Notes under the pieces: generated by a model
The model's input: the letters and a program-made list of their open reading frames with translations, nothing else
What the model was told of the DNA's origin: nothing
Databases searched by the model: none
Made by a program: the position numbers and the translations under genes
Origin: Blasia pusilla
Taxonomy: Eukaryota > Marchantiophyta > Marchantiopsida > Blasiales
DNA: 64,000 bases
Reading direction: 5' to 3'
Assembly: GCA_050084515.1 (NCBI GenBank)
Contig: CM114274.1
Span: 23,002,001-23,066,000 of the forward strand
Shown here: piece by piece, positions 1 through 11,547 of the stretch
Layout of the letters: every line of letters starts with the position of its first letter
How positions within the stretch are numbered: position 1 is the first letter of the stretch

Positions 1-104
1 CTGATACAAAGAGTTACGCCTTTTCCTATTCTAACTGTTCTAACTATGTGTCGCTTGAAATCATTGTCAATCTTAGCTGCGCTTTGCTGCTAAGTGTGGA
101 CCTC

Positions 105-320
105 TTTTGCTTCGTTTAAGGACGAAGCTCTTTCTCCTGATCTGAAGACGAAGCGCTCCATTCTTTGTTCTTGTTCCAGGTGCTTCGTTCAAGAGCGAAG
201 TACTTCTTTCTCTTATTCTTCATGCTTCATGCTTCGTTCAGGAGCAAAGCACTTCATGGACAAGTTCTTAACAGAGCTTCGTTGTCCTTTCGAAGCTTCT
301 TGCTCGGTCTTTAGACTTCG
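105..320. repeat. Cluster of GCTTCG/CGAAGC dyads
   Basis: Several short inverted repeats with GCTTCGT on the left arm and ACGAAGC (or a decayed form) on the right, separated by 4-8 bases. The clearest is at 109-128; weaker ones are near 182-201 and 233-251, and single arms occur up to about 320. An 87-codon open frame runs through them but is read-through of the repeat, with no recognisable protein. The rest of 1-536 is AT-rich and shows nothing else. The dyads are unrelated in sequence to the 27-bp palindromes at 7.8-17.9 kb. Confidence 0.45.
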
Positions 321-536
321 TTATTTTATTCTCCTCTTCTCTCAGGCAAATCCTTGATTTTTTATCTCTTTGCCTTGTCCTTGGAGCTTCGTGATTCACT
401 TTAATCTTACTCATTCTTCTCCATAATAATATATAATAATAACCATAATATCAAAATCATAGTGTATATACAAGTCTGCTCTGAATAAAAAGATGTAATT
501 CTTCAAAAGTACAAAATTGTGGGTATCACAATAAGG

Positions 537-660
537 CCTCTAAGGTCTTTTCCTCTTTTGGTGTATAACTTGTCATGTGTTTTTTAGCCTTTTGACCCTT
601 TGGGTTGCACTAGCTTGATTTATTTACCATTTATGTCTTCCATGGTATGTGTGTGTCCCA
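537..660 (+). mobile_element. LINE 3' end fragment
   Basis: This stretch carries the words 'agccttttgaccctttggg' and 'atttaccattta', which also mark the 3' tail of the LINE at 29.66-30.0 kb. It is therefore a 5'-truncated LINE tail on the plus strand with no coding part left. Identification rests only on similarity inside the window. Confidence 0.55.
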
Positions 661-769
661 AAAATTCCACTTCCACCATAAAACAACACTTAGAAGGTTT
701 CATACTTTGTTGGTTCTTCCTCAAACTCCCCAAGACTTATTTGAGGAAAACCTTGTGTTCCTCTTAGAT

Positions 770-1205
770 CATCGAAGATATGAGGATGTCATCGAATAAC
801 ACCACTACTTCCTTATCTAACACATCTTGAAAGATAGAATTCATGAGAGTTATAAATGCAGTTGGCACATTTGTTAGTCTAAACTCACTAGGTAATCTTA
901 TGTCTTATGTTTATCCCCTTTTGCATTTTGGTTTTGGTAATATCTTCGCTTTAGTTCAATCTTAGTAAAATACTTGGACCCTGCTACTACATTGAACAAT
1001 TCATCTACCAAAGGCAATTGTTACGTATTCTTGATGGTCTTTTTGTTCAATGCCTTGTAATCCACACAGAAGCTCGTAGATCCATCCTTCTTTGAAATGA
1101 AAAGGGAATAGACTCCAAATGTTGACTTACTTGGGCAAATGAACAAGATTTCTTCCAATACCTTGATGTTCTCATATAAGAGTTGCTTTTCTTGGGGAGT
1201 CATCC
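770..1205 (-). pseudogene. Decayed Gypsy reverse transcriptase fragment
   Basis: Minus-strand remnant of a Ty3/Gypsy reverse transcriptase. The start of the RT is readable at 1021-1203 (residues SLFISKKDGSTSFCVDYKAL, matching the VKKKDG..R.CVDYR block). A frameshifted continuation near 770-900 still gives a VVLFDDILIS-like catalytic motif. No frame spans the domain and the key residues sit in different frames, so it is dead. It belongs to the old Gypsy debris left of the young Gypsy-1 element. The stretch 1206-2090 probably continues the same decayed element, but I can read no further domain in it. Confidence 0.6.
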
Positions 1206-2089
1206 TTCAAGGATTCCTTGCAATCAAGGTCATTTTGGGTTCAAGTTTAATCTTATGATCCACATATTGCCTTGCGAGCAACCCTTTCTAAAATTTCCTG
1301 GTTAAGACATCCCCACATCCTTCCAAGATTTTCCTCATGCTAGGTGGAAGGTTTCTTTCTAGTTCCTCTTAATTATAGTGATACTTCCTCCAATGGGACA
1401 TTAGACAATCACCACCTTAATGTTCAACGTCTAAGTTGAGATGGTTCTCGAGTGTCTGTCTACATAGATTTTAACTTGGGATTACTCTATGTTAATTATT
1501 GACACTCGTAGCCTCTCCACATCATTCAAATCTAGAAAGTTGCAAGTCCTCCCTATGTCAATCAAAGCAACCATATATTTTTCTGCAAACAATATCTCAA
1601 ACACAAACTAACATTCATTAGCATCCTAATGTGAATTCTTTAAAGCCCCACTACCTTCCTTCAACTTGATCTGTGGAGGCTCCCAATTAATCACACTCAA
1701 AATCAAGGTGTTTGCCTCCCTTACTTGGTCAATGTCTTCATGCTTGTTGATTGCTCTTGCTTGCTATGATGACGGTGTGACGCATATAAAATCACAAAGT
1801 CGAGTATGACATCGATCTAATTGATGATATAGGGTCGAGTACAAAAGTACATGTTGTCTATCCAAGAAGACTCTTCCCCAAACCCCGACCAATCTACCCT
1901 AGTCACTCACATATACTAGAAAAATGTTGATAAATTCCTCAAGGTGCAATGTCTATCTTTTAGCTCAAACTTGAAACATGGCCAAATACGCATCAAACTT
2001 AGTTCCTTCTACAAGGACTTGAGTGCGTAGGGAGGAAGAGGGTCCCCCATCCTCCTCCTATAGGTAATTTTTGGATTCTCCATGGGAAC

Positions 2090-3066
2090 CCTACCTTCAC
2101 CATTATCCCCCTTAGGTTTGTGATTTTGGCCCTCAACCCAAATATGGGTTGTGATCCGCGGACCTATGTTTTACTAAGTATCCATCAAGATGGCTTGGTG
2201 GATGCTTCATGGAGGTCATGCAAGTCTTGGATTTACAAACACATCTTGGATCTTGGACTTGCATTTTTGTGACTCATGGCTAACGCCCATCTGAACTCCC
2301 GATTTTGTGTCTTGGTTGTCTTCCTGTCCATTGCGTTTCGTGACTAGTCTCATGGCGTCTTGTCCATCTTGACTACTCACTTGTTCCTTGCTTTAGGCCC
2401 TTAATTTTGCACTTGGCTCAATGGTCTCAAACCTTGCTCACCATGACTTTGTCCCACCGATTAGCTACGTCCCTTTCTTGGTTAGGGGTTGTCTCAGGGT
2501 GCATTCATATGCGCATCTCAATATGAAACTTGTCCCACGGTCCGTTCCGCCGCCCCTCCTAGTCTCATGACTAGCTTGTTTAGATTCTAACTTTGGTGGG
2601 TAATACCAAAGTCTTTCCTCCTTGGACCCGTGATTATGACTTGCTTTTCAAGTCGTTGGTACCCTTTGCAAGACTTTTGGTACTGCGTTTGTCCTGATCT
2701 TTATTGCCTTGAAAAAAAAGATTTTCACAAGATTTTCAATGCCAACTTATTGATCTCAATTCATTTAGGGTATAGTCACTATGACCCCAAACATGGAAAC
2801 CCCCCAAATGCTCAATCACGTTCAAAGTTAGGTTGTAGTCTTTATGGAATTCGAGTCTTCTAAGACTTAAGTTTTTGAAGTTCCATCCAACGTTGGATTT
2901 TAACCTTCTAGGTGATAAAATTCAGCTTGTAAGATGCCCATTAAGGTTTGCACCTATATTTTGCAACTCATGTCTCACCTATAAGGCTTCAATGCATTTC
3001 CATCTTAGTGTGAATCCACTAGAATTTTGATGTTTTGCGTCAATGTGCATGCTGCTACGAGGGTCA
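2090..3066 (-). repeat. Highly diverged LTR of the Gypsy-1 family
   Basis: Diverged counterpart of the about 1.02 kb LTRs at 3828, 13313, 27086 and 31140. Matching landmarks are 'ggccctcaaccc' near 2130, 'ccccaaatgctcaatc' near 2800 (the same word is at about 31890), and the end 'tacgagggtcataata', equivalent to 'gagggtcatgaca' at 4848-4860. The left edge is approximate. The ORF inside it (2630-2863) is not a gene. Confidence 0.5.
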
Positions 3067-3827
3067 TAATAAACCCCCTCCCTTTAGAAAAGTTGATGCC
3101 CTTATCAATTCAAACCTTATATGTCAAATCTTCTTGGGAAGCCAAACCTGTTAACATTGTATCACGTTCTGGTAGCTAACCTCAAATTCCTCTTTCGGCT
3201 TAAGTTTCAGGTTTTCGCATTCAATATGTGGAAAATTTTCCTAATTTTGGGTCATGTTAGATCAACTCCCTAGGCCATGAAGCTAGTTTAAGCTAACCTA
3301 ATAATCGAACTAACTCAATATTCTACTTAAGATTTTACTTGCACAAAATGTAAATATCTCACTTGTTGATGAGGCCCCAAAGAGCACTACTTTTGGATTA
3401 CCATTGAATTTTGATTTAGACATGTCACTAATTTTAGTCAACACTTCATAAATAATGTAATCCAAAGCCCCAAGATAGAGTAACATGCCTCGTTGACGTT
3501 AGGGAAAGCCCAAATATTGGTCATACAACACTTAGTCTTATTTTCGGTGCTTATCCAAATCGAACCACTTTCCTCAAATATGCCTTGTATCTCCTCTAGA
3601 CATATATGCTAAGCATATGAAGAATAACCCATTTCCATAAACTACAACAAAAATTGCAATTCTCTAACTATGGACCGAATCTCCAAACCCATGCATCACT
3701 TTATTACAAAACTAGCACATTCTAGTTACAACCGCTTTTAAGCCCAAGCTTCAAATGGTCACAAGTCTAGCATCTCCATGGGCATGTGTTTTCCTTGTAT
3801 CTATTTGAAGTCCTACAACACTTCTTA
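3067..3827 (-). mobile_element. Old Gypsy 3' internal region, left half of the insertion target
   Basis: This stretch aligns by eye with 4861-5600, the 3' non-coding region and start of the chromodomain in Gypsy-1. Shared words include 'gttgatg', 'gttctggtagctaacc', 'aaattcctctt' and 'atttgaag'. It ends exactly where the young Gypsy-1 LTR starts, and the homologous sequence resumes at 28105. It is the left half of an older relative that received Gypsy-1. No open reading frame of use remains. Confidence 0.6.
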
Positions 3828-4860
3828 TGTTGTGCGTCTACTCTCCTTGAATGTTAATCTTGTTGGTTGCGGAAGCGTGCGTTCAGTAGGTCACGCTCTC
3901 AACGCTGATCTGCATCCAAACACGCACTCTGGTTAGTCGGGTCTTGGATCAATCAGCGGTCTAACTTTCCGAGTTCTCATCTCGGACTCTCATCAAGCTC
4001 AACCTTCCTAGTTTCGCGGTTTACAACACGGGCAAGTCTCAAAAGACTTGGGACAAACTTTCTGGTCGGTTCAGGAACCTGAAACGGCATTTTGCGCCTG
4101 GCGGTTCCAATTTTCCGATGAACATCCAATGAGTTCCTCACCAAGACTCGCACAAAGTGCATCTCAGGTTGGAATCCAAGTGTGGCGTACAAAGTCCACT
4201 CCCTTGGATCAGGTTTGGGTTTCGAGTTCCAACACCCAACTCACGTTCCATCCCGTGCCTCTGAAACGCCGTTTGGCGCTCAAAGTGGGGATTCGTGTTC
4301 CGAGACATCTTAGAGAGACTCCTACCTTACTATTACTTGTAGGAATCTCCAGGGCCCCCTTACATTTAGGGAAAGACACCCAGGCCTCTCCAATTGGCCC
4401 TCAACCCGATTGCTCTCACAATCGTTTTCGGCCAATATCTCAGCGTGTACTTATGCATTTGCTGAGATCTTTGGTTCATTGGAAGCGTCTCAAGATAAGC
4501 TTTCCAACTCGCGCATACTTTTCTCAAGCGCATCTTGGATCTCAATGTTATGGTCCTAAACAAAATTTGATTCTCCCAAATGCTAGTCGTGTTCCAAACT
4601 GGTTCTCACCTCTTTGGAAACCAACCTCCCAAGACTCAACTCATCTCAAGTTTTTGTTCGCGTTTGGTCTAGGTTTCTTGATCGCGACCACTAATGCATG
4701 AAATGCACAACTCTGTTCCGCGTTTCGTCTCTTGGACTTTTCCAAAAGACCTTTCCAAATGCCTCTCCAAAGTGCAAACATTGCAATGTGAGTTCACTTG
4801 AGTTCTGATGTTCCGCTTGGCACCTATTTGGTGTTTTGTTTGATTATGAGGGTCATGACA
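3828..4860 (-). repeat. Gypsy-1 3' LTR
   Basis: 1033 bp, beginning TGTTGTGCG and ending GTCATGACA on the plus strand. It is the direct-repeat partner of 27086-28099 and is preceded by the TSD TCTTA. A purine-rich tract follows at 4861-4880 (AAGGAGGGA on the minus strand), which fits the polypurine tract. ORFs of 65-217 codons inside it recur in all LTR copies and are not genes. The non-coding interval 4881-5560 that follows holds the 3' end of the element and nothing else recognisable. Confidence 0.85.
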
Positions 4861-5560
4861 CTAATCCCTCCTTAGAAGGTTGATGTCCTCATCAACGCAA
4901 ACCTTGTTAATGTTAACTTATGGGAAGCCGACCCCTTAATACTGAATCGTGTTCTGGTAGCTAACCCGAAATTCCTCTTTTGGCTTAGGTCTTAGGTTGT
5001 CGCTTGCAGCCCTTAGAATTATTAGCTTCTTCTCTTTGATGAGCCTAGATCAATTCTGCAGAACTAATCTAAACTATCAAAATAAGCTAACTAAGTCTGC
5101 AACCTAACACTTCACTCACTATTTGTAAACAATCGCATGTCTACCTCGCCAACTCGTACTACTTTTGGGTCACTTGTATTCCACTTAGGCCCGTCACTAA
5201 GTTCACTCATGCAACATGAATGAGATTACCACAAACCCCAAGACAGACTTATTTTCCCTGCGGACGTTAGGGCGAGCCCAAATGCTAGTACTTCAACACT
5301 TGGTCCTGATCTAGATGCCTTATCTGAATACAAGCTCGCACCTCAAATACTCATTGTTTGGCGTCCTTGACTTACATCCTAAGCATATGAAGAATTACTC
5401 ATTGCCATGCACTACCAAACTCAAAATCAAAATCACAATCACAAGCATCGAATTTCCAAATCCATGCCTTCTTTATTGCCACAACTTAACATTTCTAGTT
5501 ACAACGGGTTATCGGCCCAAGCTTTCCGGTCATAAGTTATGTCCTTTGCTTCACCATGTA

Positions 5561-5876
5561 CTAACGCACGTGCCTATCTTGCATCCATTTGAAGACACGC
5601 AATGCTTCTTGCGCGTGTTCAAGATCTGCCTCCGCAATCCAAGTCGCCTCTTTCACATGGTAGCCTTTCCACTTGACCAAGTACTCGTACTTTATGGCTC
5701 TACGTCTGGAACGCAGAATGGTCTCAACCTCAAACTCTGGTTCCTCATTCCTGATGACCAGTTGTGGTCTCAAAATCATCCTTTGCTCCACATGCACATC
5801 GTCTTGAAGACACTTCTTCAATAATGACACATGGAAAGTTGGGTGAATCTTGAACTTATTTGAGGTGCGGTAAGAG
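5561..5876 (-). pseudogene. Gypsy-1 integrase C-terminus with chromodomain (truncated)
   Basis: Minus-strand fragment of Gypsy-1 pol. After the junction it reads FKIHPTFHVSLLK, the conserved end of the Gypsy integrase. A chromodomain follows, with EFEVETILRSR, YEYLVKWKGY and ATWIAEADL. In chromoviruses this domain reads histone marks and steers integration. The integrase zinc finger and DDE core are absent because foreign DNA abuts at about 5877. Codons upstream of the junction (to 5995) belong to the foreign DNA. The frame stays open through the chromodomain, so decay within this piece is slight. Confidence 0.8.
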
Positions 5877-5915
5877 GAGAGGAAGAGAGGAGAGAGGAGA
5901 GAGGAAACTACCTTC
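5877..5915 (+). repeat. Candidate left terminal inverted repeat (purine-rich)
   Basis: GAGAGGAAGAGAGGA followed by more GA-rich sequence. The reverse complement of 18438-18476 starts with the same 15 bases. The low complexity makes chance similarity possible. Confidence 0.3.
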
Positions 5916-6255
5916 AACCGAAATAGATACTTATTTTTGAAGAGAGTTTCCGTTGGGTTGAAGAGAGGAAAGTTTTTGTGTGAATTTTTTTGCACTTTTT
6001 TGTTCAGTTATTAAGCAGTCCCATAGTTTTTTTTCCTCTTCCATATTTTGGCAATCCCTCTGAGTCGGACGAGTTGCAAATTGCACAAAATTTAGAAAAC
6101 TGAAAAATCAGTGGAATCATAAGTGTGGAACCAATCACTTTTTGCATCCAAGGTCTGGAAAAAATCTATCATTTGCCCCATGCTGAATAGAGTTCAAGCT
6201 CAAAGTGAACGTTCAGGAAAAATAGAAGTACAATCTAAAACCTCATTTTGCATCC

Positions 6256-9200
6256 TCAAAGTGGTTTGTTTAAAATACTTCGCACTTCTTTGAGGGACAG
6301 AATTGGTTGGTGGAATCCTACTCCTACCTCCGACCCTCTTAAAACTACCAGCAACACATAGTACATGTGCTTACAAGGGAAATACCTTTTTCCACTTGTC
6401 TCTCTTTGGACAAAGTCATCATATGAACATATGGGAAAGCAACAGATGTGCACCACATACACCCTTGTGACACTTGAATTTACAATGTTGTTCCTGACCC
6501 AATACATCCTTCCTATTCCATTGCCACTCAAGACATCTTTCGTGGTAATGATCTCCATTTTTGCCTCCCGAGCTGATGCAATTCGCTTTGCTCTCTTCAG
6601 CGTTGGCCTACACATTCTGTTACTCTTCACCCCATTTCTAGACTCAAACAGAAATAGTGGATTGAGATCATCCACCTTCTCCAGGTACATGTTGACATCA
6701 ATCTTGGGTTGAATACGAAATGCAAAGGTCTCTATAATGCGAACATGCTCTGAACTTCCCCCGTCTATGAGTCTAAAACAGGCACTTGTAAGATTGTCCA
6801 CTTCGTCTTGAGTGCAGTTCGTACCTGCGGCGATGGGCCAAATCGTGGGGGTATTCCCCGGAGCTCCAATGGCAGCCGGATAAGACTTTTGGAAAGCGCA
6901 AGATTCATTTGGGCAGAGGAAGTACTTCAATTGATCCTCGGTCCTCGTGAAACGATCAAAGGTTTTGAGTCCCCAAAACCCAGACAGTGGTCGTCCAGTC
7001 CTTGTACAGTTCTTATTTAGGAAAGTGCCGCATGCTCTCCTAATGCCATCAGATCCTGCCCTGCAGATGGGTGCACATCATGGGTTGCTCCGAGATATAT
7101 GCCACCGTTTTAGGTTGCAATCCACCTCCATTACTGGAATCCCATATTGTTGAACCACCCCAGTGACAAGATGTTGCGAACTTCCAGCAATGGAGGGCTT
7201 TTGAAATAAAACATTCACTGATTTTGGAGAAGTAACTCCATCACGGATTTGGGACGGGTCCGGGGCCCCCGAATACCTGGGCGGCGTAATTTCCTCATCC
7301 AAATTAATCACCGGATTCGTTCCTTGATGCTGCCTCTTCACCCGCCTGAAGTCAAGATACTTATTTGGTCTCCACGAGTCTCGCTCGAACTGCTCTACCA
7401 CCATCTATATGGGACGTCTTGAAACCCGCCCATGAATATCCCCACCAATGTGTACGTCTTGCTTGAGGGGAGTTCCAACTACGCACCGGTTGAAGGCTTC
7501 CACATACATTTTTTCATCACCAGATCTAACAGCCGCCCTGACATAGAGCTCGTAGATCGACGGCCTCCTTCCTTTTGTTATGCCTTTTGTGAGGAAGATA
7601 TGGGATGTTGCAGACTGTAGCATTGCTCTTGCCTGGTCTTATTGGCATGCCTCCACAAGTGAAATTCGTTGGCATGCTTGTGACAACCTCTAGGAGGAAT
7701 GAACACTTTCTGCTCCACTTGTGTTGGGGAAGAGGGCATTTTCATGAATGTTCAATCCTTGCAACGACAACAATGTTAGAAGGGAACGAAAATAACTCAA
7801 GAGTCAAAGAAATAAGCTACATGTCGGAACCAGACGGGTTGCAAGGCCAAGGCATCCCATGAACAACTCTGCGACCCGTCGGGTCCCGACGTGTTGTAAC
7901 CTTAAACCCACCTACTGCAACCCGTCGGATTCAGACGGGTTGCAAAGCCAAGGCATCCCATGAACGACTCTGAGACCCTTCGGGTCGTGACCTGTTGCAA
8001 CCCTAAACCCACTTACTGCAACCCGTCGGATTCAGACGGGTTGTAAGAACCTGTGGCCACTCTGGAAGATCCAAGTGCATCATCCGAAACCCATCCAGGT
8101 CAAACTATTTGCAGGCCTTGTATACATGCGACTTGCATACTTGTCTATGGGTTGCACCAAAATTCTGGATGCAACCCGTCAGTTTCCGTCGGGTTGCACA
8201 CTCGGGCAACCCGTCGCATCCGAGAGCTTGCTAGGTTTCTTCGGTTTGAAATCCCTATAGTTCCCAGGCTTCTCAACTTGAGCTGCAACTTTACAAACAA
8301 TTCTCAGCGTGAGCTTGACAAGACAAAATAGTGAACTAACCTTCCGCATGAAGTTTCCCCATTGTCTCATACGTACAGTCCACCAACTCAACCAAGAGCA
8401 CAACTCTTTGTACTTCCTCCACCACCCATGAAGTTCTTCCTGGCATTGCATGGCTTGCTTCAAGGTTTTGCTGTCCTTGCAGCGTTGGAGTAGAGTGACA
8501 TGCTCTGTCCTCTTATTCTCCTTGATGCAAGATTTTGTGTACCGGGTCACAGACTTTTGCCAATGGAAAGCATATGACCTTTCCCTCTCCGGTTGAACCT
8601 CTCCACCCCAGAACACTTCCCGGATAGCAATCCACCCAGGTCGTGCATTGTCTGCCATGAACCCATAAATTTCCGGAAGTGGCCTTTTGTTTTCCTTCAC
8701 CACCTCCAATAAGAGTAACTAGCACATCTTCAAACTGCCAACGTCTTTTGCCTCTACTTCACAGACAAATATAGTTTTGAGTCCCTTCTCCACATGGTCA
8801 TAAACGTGAGCACCCATTGTCAACCATCCGTTCAGCACTCTGTAGCAAATATCAAAGCTTACCCAGCTGCCATAAAGATCTTCCCCTTCCCTCATTCGAT
8901 CTATAAGATCAGGCCACTCGACGGACCTGTGGTTGACATTTTGAAGACATAGGCCGTGGATCCCTCGCCTCCTTGGCCCATGAACTGCCATCTCTGAATG
9001 AATGGAAATCTGGAGTTGGCCTTGATTCTGGCGATGGCATCCATTTCGGCCGTCTTTCTATTTAGAACTCAAATTTCACGCAGCAAATTCCGGAAGCATT
9101 TAAGATCAGCGAGAAATGCGAGATTTTCCTAGAGTTGTTTCTCCTCAGCCGCCGTGATCTCGCGCTGTCCAGGGATTCCAAGCAATTGTTCACAAATTTG

Positions 9201-10315
9201 TGATGCCGTTGTGAGCTTGATCACTCCGGGCTTTGAACTTGGAGGGTTTTTGTAGACCTTGGCAACTTTCTTCACCACATCCTCCTTGATGTGTCTCTGA
9301 ATTGCATCGATCACAGGATGAGTGTGGGAGCCAACATGAACTTTCAGCCTTGTGTACTCTGATGTGGAGCCCAAGTCATGGACAATGAAAAATATGTATA
9401 CAGGACACGCTCCAACGTAGAAGGGCGATGTCTGACAAAGAGGACATCGATGGCCTCCCGGCGGTATGGTGGCACCGACCTTGTATGGAGTTTCTGCATT
9501 CTTGGGGGGAAATTGCGATGTATTGACTCGCCCGTTGCGCTCTAGATACGAGCATGCTAGACTTCTACAGTCCAAGGCTCCGACGCATTGGCGGCGGGAG
9601 ACAATCCAAGGACCATCTGAAATTGAAGCACTAGTCCGTTGAAGCGTGCACCATCGATGACAATGAGACTTTCTGTCCATACCCTTCAAGCGTCCTCCAT
9701 CTTTCTTTTGAGCAGGAGCAGCAAGTGGAGGCAACTCAAAAATGCAATTACCATTGTACATGGGCAGCAGCTCGTCAACAAGAATATGCTTGAACATTTT
9801 CAAGGCCAGAGACGAAAGAGGAACAAGTAGGCGGACAGAGGGCCCGGTTGGTGTCCAACAGATCCACTAAGGTTGATAACATTCGGAATCTCTTCAGGAA
9901 GATCAACATTTTTACGAGCGTGTGAAGTTGGAGTCGAAGCCGGATCTACTGAGCTAGGAGTTGCAAACGTAGAGCTCGGAGCACTAGGAAATTCTCGACC
10001 GTCTACTTGGGAAACAGACGAATTCAGGGGCAGGCCGTAAACTCTGTATTGACCATTTGCTAGAGGTAGGAGATTCCATACTTTACGGTCTGCAGTCATT
10101 GGCTGGATTGTCTCACCTATTATGTCCTCCGTACCGTCCACCCTAACATCCTTGGATACAAAGATGGTTCCAATTTGGAGGAGAAATCGAACAGAGAGAA
10201 AATTTTCATCCACTGCTATGAAAGACTCACGAGCTTGCGGTCGAACGATTTCTGATTGAGGAAGGGCTACCAGATGACTGCCACAAGTGAGCTTCACATA
10301 ATTATCCATTCCCAA
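6256..10315 (-). pseudogene. MULE-type transposase with SWIM zinc finger, broken
   Basis: Minus-strand pieces in order: 10315-9800 (about 170 codons, starts MGMDNYVKL), 9803-9129 (Cys/His cluster with CPLC and VHVGSHTHPV, like the WRKY/FLYWCH-type finger of MULEs), 8991-8719 and 8709-8341 (core with GAHVYDHVEKGLKTIFV, then FMADNARPG and AFHW, matching the MULE DDE region), 7614-7078, and 6930-6256 ending in a SWIM-like finger (FPICSYDDF...PCKH; the expected second Cys of CxC is Tyr). A good intron is 8340-7615 on the minus strand. Breaks include an in-frame TAG between 8719 and 8709, a stop after 9129 and several frame changes, so this copy is inactive. MULE membership rests on the domain order and the SWIM finger; I cannot name a subfamily. 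Confidence 0.6.
7615..8340 (-). repeat. Transposase intron packed with palindromes (array A)
   Basis: Bounded on the minus strand by donor GTTAGT next to 8340 and acceptor CTACAG at 7620-7615. It holds palindromes at 7871-7897, 7917-7943, 7972-7998, 8018-8044 and 8171-8197, a weak one at 8206-8232 and a half copy at 7824-7843. The typical arms are GCAACCCGTCGGA and its complement TCCGACGGGTTGC. Units 7841-7940 and 7941-8040 form a 100-bp tandem duplication. ORFs through here are read-through. Confidence 0.65.
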
Positions 10316-10604
10316 AAATTTCGTACGGGAGGAGAGTGAGAATGGAAAAGAGAATCAGAATCAGAATGAGAATATATAGTTTGAATTTATAGTGAATAGG
10401 AAAACAGATACTCCTGAAAGAATTTTACTGACAAGATGAAGTTCGGTAGGTGAAATTGTCTGACACAATGGATTCAATTGTGTTGCAATAGATTCAATTA
10501 CCGGATTTGGGAAGCAGAGACGTGGGTTGCGAAGCACACTTCATTTTGTTGGAACCAGTTGGAGTCCTGGTAACTCAACAATTAACCCAAGCTGAGCAAA
10601 GCCT
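10316..10604 (-). promoter_or_regulatory. Probable promoter of the MULE transposase gene
   Basis: Short AT-rich interval upstream of the first transposase piece, with TATA-like words (ATATATAG and a nearby 'tttatagt') about 60-75 bases before its ATG on the minus strand. It sits between that gene and palindrome array B, giving a head-to-head arrangement with the methyltransferase-like gene. Confidence 0.4.
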
Positions 10605-11235
10605 GCAACCCGTCGGCTTCGGATGGGTTGCACGCTTCTGCCTTATCTTCAAACGCAAACATGATCAAAGCTGGCAACCCATCGCTCTCCGACGAGTTGC
10701 TTGGATACCGCTCCTTCTTGCCCGAAGATGGCGGAGGCTTGCAACCCGTCGGCATCAGACGGGTTGCCCAATTATCTTAGGGTGTAACACTTACATGAAG
10801 GAAGCATGCAAACCGTCTGTTCCCGACGAGATCTGCGGGTGCCGCACCTTCTTGCCCAAAGACGGCGAGGCGTGCAACCCGTTGCCCTCTGACGGGTTGC
10901 GCAAGGGCCTCGCCTTGTTTCGCTTACATGAAGGAAGCGTGCAACCTTTCGTCCTCCGACGAGTTGCGCGGGGAGCCCGCGTTGTTAACCCTTGACGAGG
11001 GAACCGTGCAACCCAACGGTCTCCGACGGGTTTCCCGGGTATGTCCCATTCTTGTCCGAAGACGGTTTAGGCGCACAACCTGTCGGTCTCCGACGGGTTG
11101 CGCGGGTACCTCGCGTTCTTGTCCGAAGACGGAGGAGGCGCTCAACCTCTCGGTCTCTGACGGGTTGCTCGTGCACCTCGCGTTATCTTCCCAGGACGGC
11201 GGAGGCGCGCAACCTGTCGGACTCCGACAGGTTGC
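10605..11235. repeat. Palindrome array B, ten units at about 67-bp spacing
   Basis: Ten copies of the 27-bp dyad start at 10605, 10674, 10741, 10808, 10874, 10941, 11008, 11075, 11142 and 11209. The step is 67 bp in most cases (range 66-69). The last copy is perfect with arms GCAACCTGTCGGA and TCCGACAGGTTGC around one central base. Intervals share words such as 'cttgtccgaagacggaggagg', so this is a diverged tandem satellite whose palindromic core is best conserved. It fills the space between two divergent genes. Overlapping ORFs on both strands (10507-11329) are read-through of the repeats. Confidence 0.85.
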
Positions 11236-11324
11236 CATTTTTCACGTCAGGACTTCCGTAACGGCCGACACGTCGCCGTCAAAAGGACGAACGGACCCAA
11301 CGATCAGCCCAACGGCTAGAAAAG

Positions 11325-11333
11325 TATAAATAG
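11325..11333 (+). promoter_or_regulatory. TATA box of the methyltransferase-like gene
   Basis: TATAAATAG lies 90 bp after the last palindrome of array B and about 350 bp before the chosen start codon at 11681. It is a strong match to a plant core promoter, and the only sharp TATA box here on the plus strand. Confidence 0.6.
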
Positions 11334-11451
11334 GGCAGAAAATTGCTCATTTCCGGTTTCTCATTTCGCGATCTCCATTCCTCTCCCGCGCAGCAACTGA
11401 TCAGATACCAAGGGGCGTTTCACATGGCGAGTCATCGCGAGACGACGAGGG

Positions 11452-11547
11452 AACGAGAGCGAGACGGTTCAACCAAACGAGAGCGAGACGGTTCGACCGA
11501 ACGAGAGCGAGACGATTCGACTGAACGAGAGCGAGACGATTCGGCGA
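11452..11547 (+). repeat. Four 24-bp tandem repeats in the leader
   Basis: Units begin AACGAGAGCGAGACG at 11452, 11476, 11500 and 11524. They encode ERERDGST/ERERDDST if read, but the frame is different from the gene that follows, so they are probably 5' leader. Confidence 0.6.

Noticed and set aside
4048-4701. 217-codon ORF and its equivalents at 13669-14163 and 27306-28042
   Set aside because: They lie in LTRs of the Gypsy-1 family, are not in the same frame or length between copies, and have no known domain.
10507-11329. Overlapping ORFs of 60-160 codons on both strands
   Set aside because: They are read-through of the GC-rich tandem palindrome array, with the same peptide words recurring in several frames.
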